Program-made: the position numbers and the translations under genes
In this document: positions 1 to 9,628 of the stretch, piece after piece
Position numbering within the stretch: position 1 is the stretch's first letter
How the letters are laid out: every line of letters begins with the position of its first letter
Notes under the pieces: model-generated
What the model was told of the DNA's origin: nothing
The model's input: the letters and a program-made list of their open reading frames with translations, nothing else
The model's database searches: none
DNA from: VXPQ01 sp965116435
GTDB lineage: Bacteria; Bacteroidota; Rhodothermia; Rhodothermales; VXPQ01
DNA: 64,000 nt
Direction of reading: 5' to 3'
Assembly: GCA_965116435.1 (NCBI GenBank)
Contig: OZ220686.1
Span: 682,001 to 746,000, forward strand

Positions 1-520
1 AGCCCCCGATGTCCTCCCAATGATCGCCGAGGGCGTACCCGGCCCAGACAATCAGCACGATCCAGACGAGGGCGCTCAACGCGGACACCGCCGCCGTGCG
101 CCAGGCGTTCAGGCGGGCCATGCCGACGACAAGTCCGACCACGCCGCGAAGCCCCGCCAGAAACCGGTTGGCGGCCACAAGGCCATACCCCCAGCGGTCC
201 AGGCGCTGCCGGGCGGCGTCCATCCGCTCCGGGGGAACCCATCGGAACCAGCGCGACCGCAGCACGGCGTCGCCCACCGTATATCCGACAAGATACATGG
301 TCATAAATCCCATCACGCTCCCCAACGTCGCCACGCCCGCCACCAGCGCGAAATGCAACGTGCCCACGCCCGCAAGATATCCGCCGAACGCCACCGCCAT
401 ATCTCCGGGAATCGGAGGCAGGACATTTTCCCCGTAGGCTACGAGTAAAATGCCGGCATAGGCCCACGCCGGAGACAACCCCTCCAGCCATATCGCCAGA
501 TCATGCAGCAGATCGCCCAT
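1..520 (-). CDS. DedA-family (SNARE-associated) membrane protein, 3' part outside window
   Basis: This open frame enters from the left edge and starts at an ATG at 520 (MGDLLHDLAIWLEG); 173 residues are visible and no stop is reached. The hallmark acidic/proline motif of the family is present (ENVLPPIPGD, residues 31-40), as is the later Arg-containing re-entrant region (RFLAGLRGVVGLVVG, about 119-133). Several hydrophobic segments fit an inner-membrane protein. DedA proteins are linked to lipid carrier recycling and membrane homeostasis; the substrate cannot be told here. The ATG lies inside the end of ispF (20-bp overlap), so it is probably co-transcribed with ispD-ispF. Confidence 0.85.
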   Translation of the reverse strand, partial: MGDLLHDLAIWLEGLSPAWAYAGILLVAYGENVLPPIPGDMAVAFGGYLAGVGTLHFALVAGVATLGSVMGFMTMYLVGYTVGDAVLRSRWFRWVPPERMDAARQRLDRWGYGLVAANRFLAGLRGVVGLVVGMARLNAWRTAAVSALSALVWIVLIVWAGYALGDHWEDIGG

Positions 521-998
521 CCTGCTCCGTCGCTGTAATGGTGCACACGGCGAAGGCCGCCGCTCCTTCCCCGCGCCCCGTGGCGTCCATGGTCTCGTGG
601 GTCGTGGCCTTTACGGATACGGCGCCTTCCCCGAGGGAAAGACACTCGGCGATGACCGCGCACATGCGGGGCGCATAGGGCCGCAGGCGCGGACGCTCAA
701 GCACCACCGTCGCATCGACATTGTGCGCGCGGTATCCGGCGTCCATAAGCTTGTCGGCCACGGAGCGCAGCAAATCGACGCCCGCAAGGCCTGCCCAACG
801 CGCATCCGTATCGGGAAAATGGGCGCCTATGTCGCCCAGCGCCGCTGCGCCAAGCAACGCATCGGCAATCGCGTGCAACAGCACGTCGGCGTCGGAATGC
901 CCGGCAAGGCCCTTGTCGAACGGAATTTCTACCCCGCCGATCATCAGGGGGCGCCCCGCTACAAGACGGTGGACGTCGTATCCGAAACCGATTCTCAT
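501..998 (-). CDS. ispF: 2-C-methyl-D-erythritol 2,4-cyclodiphosphate synthase
   Basis: IspF makes the cyclic diphosphate intermediate of the MEP isoprenoid pathway in the cytosol. The protein is 165 aa, normal for the family. The metal ligands fall at the textbook positions: Asp8 and His10 in GYDVHRL, and His42 after HSDADVLLH. The C-terminal signature is KATTHETMDATGRGEG. The start ATG at 998 overlaps the ispD stop by four bases (ATGA), which implies translational coupling; a longer upstream open stretch in this frame has no family similarity and was not used. The functional pair ispD-ispF is adjacent, as in many bacteria. Confidence 0.96.
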   Translation of the reverse strand: MRIGFGYDVHRLVAGRPLMIGGVEIPFDKGLAGHSDADVLLHAIADALLGAAALGDIGAHFPDTDARWAGLAGVDLLRSVADKLMDAGYRAHNVDATVVLERPRLRPYAPRMCAVIAECLSLGEGAVSVKATTHETMDATGRGEGAAAFAVCTITATEQDGRSAA

Positions 999-1729
999 GC
1001 GTCTGTGGAGGCTGTGCGGTCCGAGGCAGACTGAATGATGCCCATCAGCTTGTAATCCGTGGCCGTGGTCACCTTGATGTTCAGGGCGCTTCCCTCCACC
1101 ATCGTCACCGGACGACCGATATGTTGCACAAGCATCACATCGTCCGAGGCTTCGATCCCCTCGCGGCGCGCCGTGCGGTGCGCCTCTTCCAGCCAGGCGC
1201 GGCGAAAGGCCTGCGGCGTCTGCATGCGATAGAGGTGCGTCCGGTCCACGGTTTCGCCAAACGCGCCGCCGGACGCGAAGCGCAACGTATCCGAAACGGG
1301 TAAGGCCAGCGCCGCCGCCCCCTTCCCGATGGCTGTAAAAACCAGCGTATCGATGCAACGCGCAGGCACAAAAGGACGCACCGCATCGTGCACAAGCACA
1401 ATGTCCTTGTCTGGCGAGACCGTCTCGACCGAAGGGGCTGCCGCAAGCGCCGCCTCCACGGAAGCCTGTCGGGTGTCGCCGCCCGGCGTCACCGTATGGA
1501 TTTTCTGGAACCCGCGGGCCTGCAAATCCAGCGTCAGCCACTCCGTATCGCCCTCCGGCGCCGCCACCACGATATAATTGACGCGGGGATGCTTCTCGAA
1601 TACGCGGAGCGTTTGCGCAAGAAGCGGGGCGCCGCCCAAATCGCGGTATTGCTTGCGTTGCCCCCCCATGCGCATGCCGCTGCCTGCAGCCGGGATAAGT
1701 ACGGTGACGATGGGTAATACGGTCTTCAC
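995..1729 (-). CDS. ispD: 2-C-methyl-D-erythritol 4-phosphate cytidylyltransferase
   Basis: IspD transfers CMP from CTP to MEP, the third step of the MEP pathway. The protein is 244 aa. The nucleotide-binding loop is seen near residues 14-29 (AAGSGMRMGGQRKQY), the VHDAVRPFV motif lies in the middle, and the C-terminal part ends with a typical LNIKVTTATDYKLM stretch. The start is a GTG at 1729 that gives the family-typical short N terminus before VTVLIPAAG. It precedes ispF with an ATGA overlap and follows queA after about 97 bp that contain a solo repeat tip. Confidence 0.95.
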   Translation of the reverse strand: MKTVLPIVTVLIPAAGSGMRMGGQRKQYRDLGGAPLLAQTLRVFEKHPRVNYIVVAAPEGDTEWLTLDLQARGFQKIHTVTPGGDTRQASVEAALAAAPSVETVSPDKDIVLVHDAVRPFVPARCIDTLVFTAIGKGAAALALPVSDTLRFASGGAFGETVDRTHLYRMQTPQAFRRAWLEEAHRTARREGIEASDDVMLVQHIGRPVTMVEGSALNIKVTTATDYKLMGIIQSASDRTASTDA

Positions 1730-1792
1730 GGCGTTTCCAGGTCCACAGGCAGAGCGCGGCGCCGGCGCAACGCCGGGCTGCTACAGGGCGGC

Positions 1793-1822
1793 CTGATCGA
1801 AGTGGGCTTGATCAGCGCATCC
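1793..1822 (-). repeat. Solo hairpin tip of the 253-bp element (copy H)
   Basis: Read on the minus strand this is a 30-bp match to the left terminus of the element described at 10608-10860, beginning GGATGCGCTGATCAAG and ending CTTCGATCAG. The arms CTGATC and GATCAG are complementary, so the tip alone can form a small hairpin. It lies four bases past the queA stop codon. No other part of the element is present. Confidence 0.75.
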
Positions 1823-1826
1823 TGCA

Positions 1827-2876
1827 CTATAATATAAGCATCGCGTCCCCAAAAGAGAACAGGCGATACTCCTCCTTCACGGCAAGGCTGTAGGAATCCA
1901 TAACGAAGTCGTGCCCGGCGAACGCCGCCGCAAGCATCAGCAACGTACTTCTGGGTTGATGAAAGTTCGTAAGCAACCGCTCGGTGATTCTGAATTTATA
2001 CGGCGGGCAAATGAATTTGTCGGTCCACGCCAGCCCGGTGGGCTTGGACAAATACGACGCCGAAAGACTGGATTCGATCGCCCGGACCACGGTCGTGCCC
2101 ACCGCCGTGACCGTATGATCCGGGGACAACAACGCCTCGTTCACAGCGCTGGCTGTTTCCTCAGAAATAATAAAGCGCTCCGAATCCATACGATGCTTGG
2201 ACATATCCTCCACTTCGACCGGACGAAACGTGCCCAGGCCGACATGCAGCGTAACCGGCATGATCCGAACGCCTTTGGCGCGGAGCGTTTCGATCAGGTC
2301 GGGCGTAAAATGCAGTCCGGCGGAAGGCACCGCAACGGCCCCCCGTCTTTCGGCAAACATGGTCTGGTAGCGCTCCCGATCCTCCTCCTCGACGGCGCGT
2401 TTTATGTAGGGCGGCAGCGGCGTTTTCCCAAACTTGTCTATCCGGGCGTTGAGTTCCGCGCTGGAGCCGTCGAACACGAAGCGAATGGTTCGCCCCCGCG
2501 AGGTTGTATTGTCGATCACCTCGGCGACCAGGCCCCCGTGAAAATACAACTTGTTGCCGATGCGAATCTTTCGCGCAGGCTCCACGATCACATCCCACAA
2601 TTTGCTGGCGGCATTCAATTCCCGAAGCAAAAACACCTGGATATTCGCTCCGGTCTTTTCCTTTTTGCCGAACAAACGGGCCGGAAAAACCTTGGTGTCG
2701 TTTACGACAATGACGTCCCCCTCCCTGAAATATTCCGGGAGGTCTCGAACATGCCGGTGGCGAATCGTCCTGTTCGCCCGATCCAGCACCATGAGCCGGG
2801 CCGAATCTCGCGGTTCAGCGGGATATTTTGCGATACGTTCCGGAGGAAAATCGTACTTGAAATTCGATACTTTCAT
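1827..2876 (-). CDS. queA: S-adenosylmethionine:tRNA ribosyltransferase-isomerase
   Basis: QueA transfers and isomerises the ribosyl group of SAM onto 7-aminomethyl-7-deazaguanine in tRNA, giving epoxyqueuosine. From the ATG at 2876 (MKVSNFKYDFPPERIAKYP) the protein is 349 aa, the usual length. Family blocks seen include VNDTKVFPARLFGKK, the AVPSAGLHFT stretch, HVGLGTFRPV and the C-terminal TNFHQPRSTLLMLAAAFAG. An in-frame extension to 3080 exists but its Cys/Arg-rich sequence has no similarity and was rejected. It is the first gene of the leftward queA-ispD-ispF-dedA run. Confidence 0.96.
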   Translation of the reverse strand: MKVSNFKYDFPPERIAKYPAEPRDSARLMVLDRANRTIRHRHVRDLPEYFREGDVIVVNDTKVFPARLFGKKEKTGANIQVFLLRELNAASKLWDVIVEPARKIRIGNKLYFHGGLVAEVIDNTTSRGRTIRFVFDGSSAELNARIDKFGKTPLPPYIKRAVEEEDRERYQTMFAERRGAVAVPSAGLHFTPDLIETLRAKGVRIMPVTLHVGLGTFRPVEVEDMSKHRMDSERFIISEETASAVNEALLSPDHTVTAVGTTVVRAIESSLSASYLSKPTGLAWTDKFICPPYKFRITERLLTNFHQPRSTLLMLAAAFAGHDFVMDSYSLAVKEEYRLFSFGDAMLIL

Positions 2877-3015
2877 ACCGGATATGCGTGAGGGAAAGAA
2901 AGGAACCGCGCCCCAAACGCCCGAACAGGCGGGGTGTTTCCTGCATGACGCAGAAGCCCAGTCGCAGAAGCCCGTCGCAGAAGCCCGGTCGCCAAAAATT
3001 TCTTTCCCGACAAAA

Positions 3016-3648
3016 ATGTTTTCGATATTTTGGAATCGCGCCCGTTTCGACCCCGCATTTGCCGCCTCGTTATCGCTCATCGTATCGCCTGTGCGTTTCC
3101 CTGCCTTGCCCTCGACTGTGTCGTCCCGCGTATGCGCAGCCGTACGGCCTGCCTGGCTCTACGCAACAACCTGCGTAACGACCTGCGCGGCGACCTGCGT
3201 GGCGGCGGTCTTGCTTGCGGCCTGCGACCAGGGCTTTGCCCCGCCCGACGAACCGCCGACCGGCTCGATCGTGGTCGATATTACCTATGAAAATCACCCG
3301 GAAGCCTGGCCCGTCTCCGAGGACATTTACGAATTGTTGTTCGTCGCCCTGCGCTTTGTCCCGAAAGACACGACGGATTTTCTGCAGCTCAACCGGCTTG
3401 TTTTCAGCGACCGGTTGCAGTTTCACGTAGCGCAGCAAACCGTAACGCTCGACAACGTGGCGGCGGGCGTATACCCCTACGCCGGCGTCGCCCACAAGTA
3501 CGGCCCCGAACTCTTCGAATGGCGTCCCATTGGCCTGGTGGAAGACAACGGCGGCATTATTGTGGTCCCCGCTGGAGAAGCCGCGCGCGTCTCCGTGTCG
3601 GCCGATTTCCTCAATCCTCCCCCCTTCCCACCTCCCGAGGCCCCATGA
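3016..3648 (+). CDS. Putative outer-membrane lipoprotein preceding a TonB receptor
   Basis: I do not recognise the family. From the ATG at 3016 the product is about 210 aa; a start further in (for example a GTG near 3118) is possible because the signal region is long. A lipobox ending LLAAC is followed by DQGFAPPDEPPTG, a typical flexible linker. The mature part (VVDITYENHPEAWPVSED onward) looks like a small beta-rich domain and ends in a proline-rich tail. The stop overlaps the ATG of the TonB receptor (ATGA), so the two are co-translated. Inference: a surface or periplasmic accessory protein for the same substrate. Confidence 0.7.
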   Translation: MFSIFWNRARFDPAFAASLSLIVSPVRFPALPSTVSSRVCAAVRPAWLYATTCVTTCAATCVAAVLLAACDQGFAPPDEPPTGSIVVDITYENHPEAWPVSEDIYELLFVALRFVPKDTTDFLQLNRLVFSDRLQFHVAQQTVTLDNVAAGVYPYAGVAHKYGPELFEWRPIGLVEDNGGIIVVPAGEAARVSVSADFLNPPPFPPPEAP

Positions 3649-5894
3649 CGATCCGGAAAACATGGGGGCGGCTGGCGATCGGCCTGTGCGCCTTGTGGAG
3701 CCTCGGGGGCATGCAGGCTGCCGAAGCCCAGCAGGGCGCCGCGGCGGGCCGCGTCATCGACGAGGCGGGCAATCCGTTGCCCGGCGTCAATGTCGTGCTC
3801 CTCGAAACAACGTACGGCGCGGCGTCGGCGGCGGACGGAACCTGGCGCATTGGCGCAGCGCCTGCCGGCGCCTACCGAATACAAGCCTCCATCGTGGGGT
3901 TCGCCACCGAAGTCCAGCCTATTGACATCGCGGCGGGCCAAACGACGCACATCGATTTCGTCCTCGAATCCGTGGCCGTAGCGTCCCGCGAAATTGTCGT
4001 TACGACCACGCGCCGCACCGAAATAGCCAGCGACATCGCCGCGAGCGTAAGCGTGCTGACCGCAGAGGACCTTGTGACGCGCAACGTGCTGGCCCTCGAC
4101 GACGCCTTGCAATACGTCCCCGGCGTACAATTGACCGGAAACGAAGTGAACGTCCGGGGTTCCTCCGGCTTCTCCTACAACACGGGAACCCGGGTGTTGC
4201 TGCTGGTGGACGGCATGCCCATGCTGAGCCCCGATGCGGAACGCATTCCGTTCGACCTGATCCCGGTGCATCAGATAGAGCAGATAGAAGTGCTCAAGGG
4301 GCCGGGCTCCGCGCTGTACGGCGGCGGGGCGCTGGGCGGCGTCATCCACATCGTCACGAAAACCTACCCGGCCCGGCCCGAAACGCACCTGGAAGTATAC
4401 GGAGGGGCGTACCAGCCGGCGAGCCACGATATATGGCGGCGGGAATGGAAAGCATCCGCGGATCCGAGGCCCCTCGGCGGCGTCGCCGTCAACCATGCGC
4501 GTCCCCTCGGCGCAAATACGGGCCTGTGGACGAACGTTACCTATCGGTACGACGCGGGCTTCCTGAACAATGACCAGGCCCGCAGCGTGCAGGGATTTTC
4601 CAAATTCACCTGGCATACGTCGCCCGATTCCCGTTTCAATATTCTTGCGGGCGCCAGCCGGGAAACAAGCGACACCTTTATCTACTGGAACGGCGCGCGC
4701 GATGCGCTGAATCCGGGCAGCATCGAGATTGGCAGTTCCACGAGTTCCTCGGGGGCCACCGACAACCGGACGCAGTATTTCACGTTGATGCCCGCCTATG
4801 CGAACGCATTATCTCCCCGTACCCTCCTGCAGGTGAAAACACGCCTGCTGGGCGTCCTGATTCAGCCGCTCGACGACGAGAAAAAACCGAGGCCGCTATC
4901 GCGCGGAACGGTCGGGTTCCGGTACGGCGGCGAGGTCCAGATGGATTACGAACCGGCGCCCGGGCGCTACGTGATTGCGGGCGTATCCGGCGACGCCAAC
5001 GCAACGAATTCGAGCTTTACCGGCGACGACGCGCCCAGCGGGCAGCCCGAAATCGCCGGGTTCGCCCAGTGGGAAGAAGAAATCGGGCGCATCCGCCTCA
5101 CGGGCGGTCTGCGTTTCGATAGCTACCGCATCCATCAGGGAGACCCCGTGCAGAAGCTAAGCCCGCGCACCAGCGCCACGGTCGGGCTTGGGGAGGCGTG
5201 GACCGTGCGGCTTGCGTACGGCGAAGGCTTTCGGGCGCCCAGCGTACTGGAACGCTTCATAGAAAGCAGCGACTACCTGCCCATCGTATCGAACCGGGAC
5301 CTGAAGCCGGAAACCAGTCGAAGTTACGAACTGGGCGTACGGGGACAGCCGACGCTCGGGGGCGTTTCGGGCGCCTGGATCGACGCCGCCCTGTTCCTGA
5401 GCCAGTACAAGGAACTCATCGAGCCCACATTCGCCCCGGAGTTCCGCTCGTTCCGGTTCCAGAACTTCACCCGGGCCCGCATCCGCGGCGGCGAACTGGA
5501 AGTGCGCGCCTACGTACCCCTCCTCCGCGCCGCGCTGCACGCAGGCTATACCTGGCTGGATGCAGATGACCTCGAACTCAACGAGCCGCTGGCCTTTCGC
5601 TCGACCCATCTTCTTAAGGCGGGCGGCGCCTGGACGATCGGACCCATCGAATGCGGCGCGGATTTCCGGTGGGCGTCGGCCCCGGAACGGGTCGATTCGG
5701 ACTTTGCCCTGTTCGTCCCCGACGCCGAATTGAGCACGGCCCTCCAGGTCCTCGACGTGCGCATCGGGTCCTCGTGGCGCGGCGTCTCCGCTACCTTCCA
5801 TGTCCGGAACGCGCTGAATTACCACTACCTCTCGCGCCCCGCACTACTCGGCCCGCCGCGGCATGCCTTCCTGCAAATCGCAAGCCGATTTTAG
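3645..5894 (+). CDS. TonB-dependent outer-membrane receptor with N-terminal carboxypeptidase-like regulatory domain
   Basis: The 749-aa protein starts at ATG 3645 with a signal peptide ending near AEAQ. A carboxypeptidase-regulatory-like domain follows (GRVIDEAGNPLPGVNVVL onward, about residues 30-110), then a plug domain with VNVRGSSGFSYN and the IEQIEVLKGPGSALYGGGA block, then a beta-barrel. The last residue is Phe, as expected for BAM-inserted porins. The length fits vitamin/siderophore-type receptors better than SusC. The substrate is unknown. The preceding lipoprotein overlaps it. The stop TAG forms part of the TTAG that borders repeat copy A, so the repeat begins directly at the end of the gene. 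Confidence 0.92.
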   Translation: MTIRKTWGRLAIGLCALWSLGGMQAAEAQQGAAAGRVIDEAGNPLPGVNVVLLETTYGAASAADGTWRIGAAPAGAYRIQASIVGFATEVQPIDIAAGQTTHIDFVLESVAVASREIVVTTTRRTEIASDIAASVSVLTAEDLVTRNVLALDDALQYVPGVQLTGNEVNVRGSSGFSYNTGTRVLLLVDGMPMLSPDAERIPFDLIPVHQIEQIEVLKGPGSALYGGGALGGVIHIVTKTYPARPETHLEVYGGAYQPASHDIWRREWKASADPRPLGGVAVNHARPLGANTGLWTNVTYRYDAGFLNNDQARSVQGFSKFTWHTSPDSRFNILAGASRETSDTFIYWNGARDALNPGSIEIGSSTSSSGATDNRTQYFTLMPAYANALSPRTLLQVKTRLLGVLIQPLDDEKKPRPLSRGTVGFRYGGEVQMDYEPAPGRYVIAGVSGDANATNSSFTGDDAPSGQPEIAGFAQWEEEIGRIRLTGGLRFDSYRIHQGDPVQKLSPRTSATVGLGEAWTVRLAYGEGFRAPSVLERFIESSDYLPIVSNRDLKPETSRSYELGVRGQPTLGGVSGAWIDAALFLSQYKELIEPTFAPEFRSFRFQNFTRARIRGGELEVRAYVPLLRAALHAGYTWLDADDLELNEPLAFRSTHLLKAGGAWTIGPIECGADFRWASAPERVDSDFALFVPDAELSTALQVLDVRIGSSWRGVSATFHVRNALNYHYLSRPALLGPPRHAFLQIASRF

Positions 5895-6045
5895 GGATGC
5901 ACTGATCAAATCCACTTCGATCAGCGATTCACGTACGCACATAGCGTTTGTGATGATTCCATCGTTGAAATCAGCGGAAAACACGGCGTTTTGTGTCGTC
6001 GGGGTCGTGAAACGCTCTTCGGGAGGCATTGAGGAGCGCGGGCGG
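5895..6045 (+). repeat. 253-bp element, copy A: left part intact, right part degenerate
   Basis: It begins GGATGCACTGATCAAATC directly after TTAG and follows the element consensus for about 135 bp, through GGGTCGTGAAACGC and GGAGGCATTGAGGAGCG. The core of about 40 bp then seems duplicated (a second GGGGTCGTGAAGC...GGAGGC block at about 6033-6075), and the expected right terminus is not recognisable before the end of tkt at 6132. The gap 5895-6131 holds nothing else that I can see. Confidence 0.75.
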
Positions 6046-6131
6046 CGGGGTCGTGAAGCAGCCTTCTGGAGGCAGCGAAGGAGGCGCCGGCAAGGCCCGG
6101 GGCAACGCCATGCGGCAAACGCAGACGGCCG

Positions 6132-8153
6132 TCATTCCGCCAGCAACGCCTGGGCCCGGGCCAGCACGTTCTCGGCGGTGAAGCCGAAGTGCTGCATGGC
6201 TACGGAGCCCGGCGCAGACGCTCCGAACCCGGTCATGCCCATCACGGCGCCTTCCAGGCCCACATACCGCTCCCATCCGGTCGCTACGCCGGCTTCCACG
6301 GCCAGGCGCTTGCGCACGACCCGGGGCAGCACCGCTTCCCGGTACGCCGCAGGCTGTTCCTCGAAGAGTTCCCACGACGGCATGCTGACCGCTTGCGCCG
6401 CCACGCCCGCCTCGCACAGCGCGTCGGCGGCCGCCGCCGCATGCTGCACCTCGCTGCCCGTGCCGATCAACACGATGTCGGGCGTTCCTTCGCACGCGCG
6501 CACCACATAGGCGCCGCGGCGAAGTCCGTCGCCCGTTCCCTCGAGCGTCGGCACCCCTTGCCGCGTAAGAATCAGGGCGATGGGACCGTCCTGCCGCGCA
6601 ATAGCCAGCTTCCACGCCGCTACCGTCTCGGCGGCGTCGGCGGGACGAATCACCGTAAGGTCCGGAATGGCCCGCAGCGACATGATATGCTCTACGGGCT
6701 GATGGGTCGGGCCGTCCTCGCCAAGACCGATGGAGTCGTGCGTAAACACATAGAGCACGGGCGTCTTCATCAACGCGCTGAGCCGCACGGCGGGGCGCAT
6801 GTAGTCGCTGAACACCAGAAACGTGGCGCAATAGGGCCGCACGGCGCCGTGCAACGCCATGCCGTTGCAGGCCGACGCCATGGCGTGCTCCCGGACCCCG
6901 AAACGCACGTATCCGCCTGCGGGAGACGTTTTCTGAAAATCCTCTCGGCCTTGCACCGCGGTGTTGTTCGAAGGCGTCAGGTCGGCGGAGCCTCCTATCA
7001 GAAACGGCGCGGAAGGAGCCAGTGCGTTCAGGGCCTTGCCGCTGGCCGCGCGCGTCGCTTGCACAAACCCCGGTTCGGGAATCTCCAGGCGCGCGGCCCA
7101 GCCTTCCGCCAGGGACCCGCTGCGCCACGCATCGAACGCCTGGGCCTGCTCCGGATACCGCGCCCGATAGTCGGCAAGCCGCGCTTCCCAGGCGGCGTAC
7201 GCGGCGCGTCCTGCGGGCAAAAATGCATCGCGCAGGTGCGCATACACCTCGTCCGGCACAAAAAACGGCGTGTCTTCGGGCCACCCGAGGTTCCGCTTGG
7301 CCAGCGCGACTTCCTCTTCTCCCAGGGGAGCGCCGTGGGACGAAGCCGACCCTGCCTTATTGGGGCTGCCGTACCCGATCACGGTGCGCACGGCGAGTAA
7401 AGACGGGCGCCCGGATTCGGCGCGAGCGCCCTGCAAGGCCTGGTCAATGGCTTCGAGGTCGTTCCCGTCGGCCACCTGCGCTACATGCCACCCGTAGGCC
7501 TCAAAGCGTTGCCGTACGTTTTCCGTAAAGGCGAGGTCCGTTCCGCCGTCGATGGAAATGCCGTTGTCGTCGTACAGAAAGATGAGTTTGCCCAGCCCGA
7601 GATGCCCGGCCAGCGACGCAGCCTCGTGCGAGACGCCCTCCATAAGGTCTCCATCCGAGCAAATGCCATACGTAAAATGGTCCACGATCTCCAGGCCGGG
7701 CCGGTTGAAATGCGCCGCCAGATACTTCTCGGCCATGGCCATGCCCACCGCATTCGCAAATCCCTGGCCCAGCGGTCCGGTCGTGGTTTCGACGCCCGCC
7801 GCCAGGCCATGCTCCGGGTGTCCCGGCGTACTGCTGCCCCATTGCCGAAACCTTTTCAGTTCCTCCATCGGCATGGGATAGCCTGCAAGGTGCAGCAAGC
7901 CGTACAGCAGCATGGAGCCATGCCCGGCGGAAAGCACGAACCGGTCCCGATCGAACCAGTCCGGGTGCCCGGGGCTATGCTTCAGGTGGCGCTTCCAAAG
8001 CACATACGCCATGGAGGCCGCCCCCATGGGCATGCCGGGATGTCCGCTACGCGCCGCCTGGACCGCATCGACGGCCAGAAAACGCAGGGCGTTGACAGAA
8101 AGGCGGGCGCGGTCCTGCTCCGCAGCGCCGGACGACGAAAACGAGGCGGTCAC
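6132..8153 (-). CDS. tkt: Transketolase
   Basis: This thiamine-diphosphate enzyme moves two-carbon ketol units in the pentose phosphate and related sugar cycles. It has 673 aa, the normal length. N-terminal landmarks are SGHPGMPMGAA and the ThDP/metal motif GDLMEG followed by the ASLAGHLGLGKL block; the pyrimidine-domain signature GVREHAMASACNGMALHG is in the middle, and IGTGSEVQ and EAGVATGWERYVG mark the C-terminal domain. The start is a GTG at 8153 that overlaps the stop of the upstream VKOR-DsbA gene (GTGA), so the two are coupled although functionally unrelated. Confidence 0.96.
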   Translation of the reverse strand: MTASFSSSGAAEQDRARLSVNALRFLAVDAVQAARSGHPGMPMGAASMAYVLWKRHLKHSPGHPDWFDRDRFVLSAGHGSMLLYGLLHLAGYPMPMEELKRFRQWGSSTPGHPEHGLAAGVETTTGPLGQGFANAVGMAMAEKYLAAHFNRPGLEIVDHFTYGICSDGDLMEGVSHEAASLAGHLGLGKLIFLYDDNGISIDGGTDLAFTENVRQRFEAYGWHVAQVADGNDLEAIDQALQGARAESGRPSLLAVRTVIGYGSPNKAGSASSHGAPLGEEEVALAKRNLGWPEDTPFFVPDEVYAHLRDAFLPAGRAAYAAWEARLADYRARYPEQAQAFDAWRSGSLAEGWAARLEIPEPGFVQATRAASGKALNALAPSAPFLIGGSADLTPSNNTAVQGREDFQKTSPAGGYVRFGVREHAMASACNGMALHGAVRPYCATFLVFSDYMRPAVRLSALMKTPVLYVFTHDSIGLGEDGPTHQPVEHIMSLRAIPDLTVIRPADAAETVAAWKLAIARQDGPIALILTRQGVPTLEGTGDGLRRGAYVVRACEGTPDIVLIGTGSEVQHAAAAADALCEAGVAAQAVSMPSWELFEEQPAAYREAVLPRVVRKRLAVEAGVATGWERYVGLEGAVMGMTGFGASAPGSVAMQHFGFTAENVLARAQALLAE

Positions 8154-9463
8154 TGGCTGGCTGCCTCCTCAATCAGTTGTTGCAAACATTCGACGGTATG
8201 AGATTCCGTAGCCACGAAACGCCCGTTGATCAGGACGGTGGGCGTCTGGTTCACGCCAATATCGATCGCGTCGGCCCGTTGTTGTTCCAGCGTACGGCGG
8301 TACAAGCGGCTTTCGAGGCGCTGCGCAAGCACATCCGGATTCATGCCGATCTCTTCGGCGATCTCACGCAATTGCTCGCGAGACAGGCCGGTTTGCGGGT
8401 TCTGCCTTTCAAACTGCGCATCAAGCATCTCAAAGAATTTTTTGTCCCGGCTCGCCGCATACAGCGCTTCCGACTGCTCGATGGAGTGGGTCCACAACAC
8501 AAATGGCTTGAATACGAAGAACGCATGCTCGGCATGCGATCGCATCACCGGCTCGATGATGTCGTGAAACGTCTTGCAATGGTAGCAATTGGGATCGAAG
8601 TATTCGATGACCGTAACCGGCGCATCGGCGTCCCCTACCGTGGGATCGAACAGATTGATGAGACGGCCAAAATCCTCCACCCGCTCTTTCTCGGGGTCGT
8701 ATTCACAGGCGGAAGAGGCCAATGTGGAAGAGGCCAAAGTGGAAGAGGCCAGAGCGGGCGCAGCGTCGCCAGCCTCCGGCGACGCAAGCGCTTCGGGGGC
8801 CGCGGCGTCCGTTTCCGTTTCGGCGGCGAACACGTCGGCAAGTTCCGGTTCGTACGCACGGAAATACATGGCGTCCGCCGCTATAATCGTTCCAGCAAGC
8901 AGCAGAAACCCACCCATCCAGAGTATTTCGGACAAACGTTTGCGAGTCATGGCGCGGGGGAGTTCGGTGTCGGTAGTAGAAGCAGGAGGTAATTTCAGGT
9001 CCAGCCCATGCAAGATAGCAAGCAGCACGACAATGCCCGCGGATATAAGGCAAAGCAGGCATAATTGCTCCAGCACGGCTACCTGATAATAAACAAGATA
9101 ACCCGAGTATGCCAATCCGAAGGCGACAAGCGCTGTGCGGACGGCCTTGCACAACGCGCGCTTGCCCGATATATTCCAGGCGACGGCGAGGGTCAGGACG
9201 ATGATGGCGGCGTAGAACAGGATGCCCCACAAGGCATTGGATACGCCGAGGAACACGCCGGCGGCGCTCCCGGTTACGGCCCCGCAATCAAACAGGGCGC
9301 CGGTCAGCGCCGAACCGGAAAAGCCGGTGCATCCCTGGGCGAATCCGCTCTGTTGCTGAATCGCGATGTGCGCCGCGTCAACGAGGCCCAGCAGGGCGAG
9401 CATATAGATGGCGCGGTCGATCAGAGCGCGCCAGGAATCGAAGCGATGAAAGTAACGAAGCAT
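8150..9463 (-). CDS. Vitamin K epoxide reductase domain fused to DsbA-like thioredoxin domain
   Basis: About 437 aa from the ATG at 9463 (a GTG at 9472 is an alternative). The N-terminal half has several membrane helices and the redox cysteines of VKOR: the pair near GCTG and FDCGAVTG and the CXXC in LCLLCLISAG (about residues 134-140). After an Ala/Ser/Thr-rich linker with a short LASST repeat comes a DsbA/DsbG-like thioredoxin fold with the active site CYHC (about 292-295) and the cis-Pro loop TPTVLING. Such fusions carry out periplasmic disulfide formation with quinone as electron acceptor. It is the first gene of a pair with tkt. Confidence 0.93.
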   Translation of the reverse strand: MLRYFHRFDSWRALIDRAIYMLALLGLVDAAHIAIQQQSGFAQGCTGFSGSALTGALFDCGAVTGSAAGVFLGVSNALWGILFYAAIIVLTLAVAWNISGKRALCKAVRTALVAFGLAYSGYLVYYQVAVLEQLCLLCLISAGIVVLLAILHGLDLKLPPASTTDTELPRAMTRKRLSEILWMGGFLLLAGTIIAADAMYFRAYEPELADVFAAETETDAAAPEALASPEAGDAAPALASSTLASSTLASSACEYDPEKERVEDFGRLINLFDPTVGDADAPVTVIEYFDPNCYHCKTFHDIIEPVMRSHAEHAFFVFKPFVLWTHSIEQSEALYAASRDKKFFEMLDAQFERQNPQTGLSREQLREIAEEIGMNPDVLAQRLESRLYRRTLEQQRADAIDIGVNQTPTVLINGRFVATESHTVECLQQLIEEAASQ

Positions 9464-9628
9464 GGAACGCACGGCGGGAAGGAAACAAAGCCGGATACGA
9501 TATGCGAAACCCCCACGCCCCGGGTTATGATCCCGACAAAAGGCGCATGCAATCGTATCCGCGCGATTTCGTACATTAGGGCCTGCGTATAAAAACGAGG
9601 CGGCCCCGAAAACAAGGCATATCCCCTA

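Noticed and set aside
2877..3080. N-terminal extension of QueA
   Set aside because: QueA proteins start at MKVSNFKYDFPP; the extension has no similarity and overlaps the region upstream of the lipoprotein.
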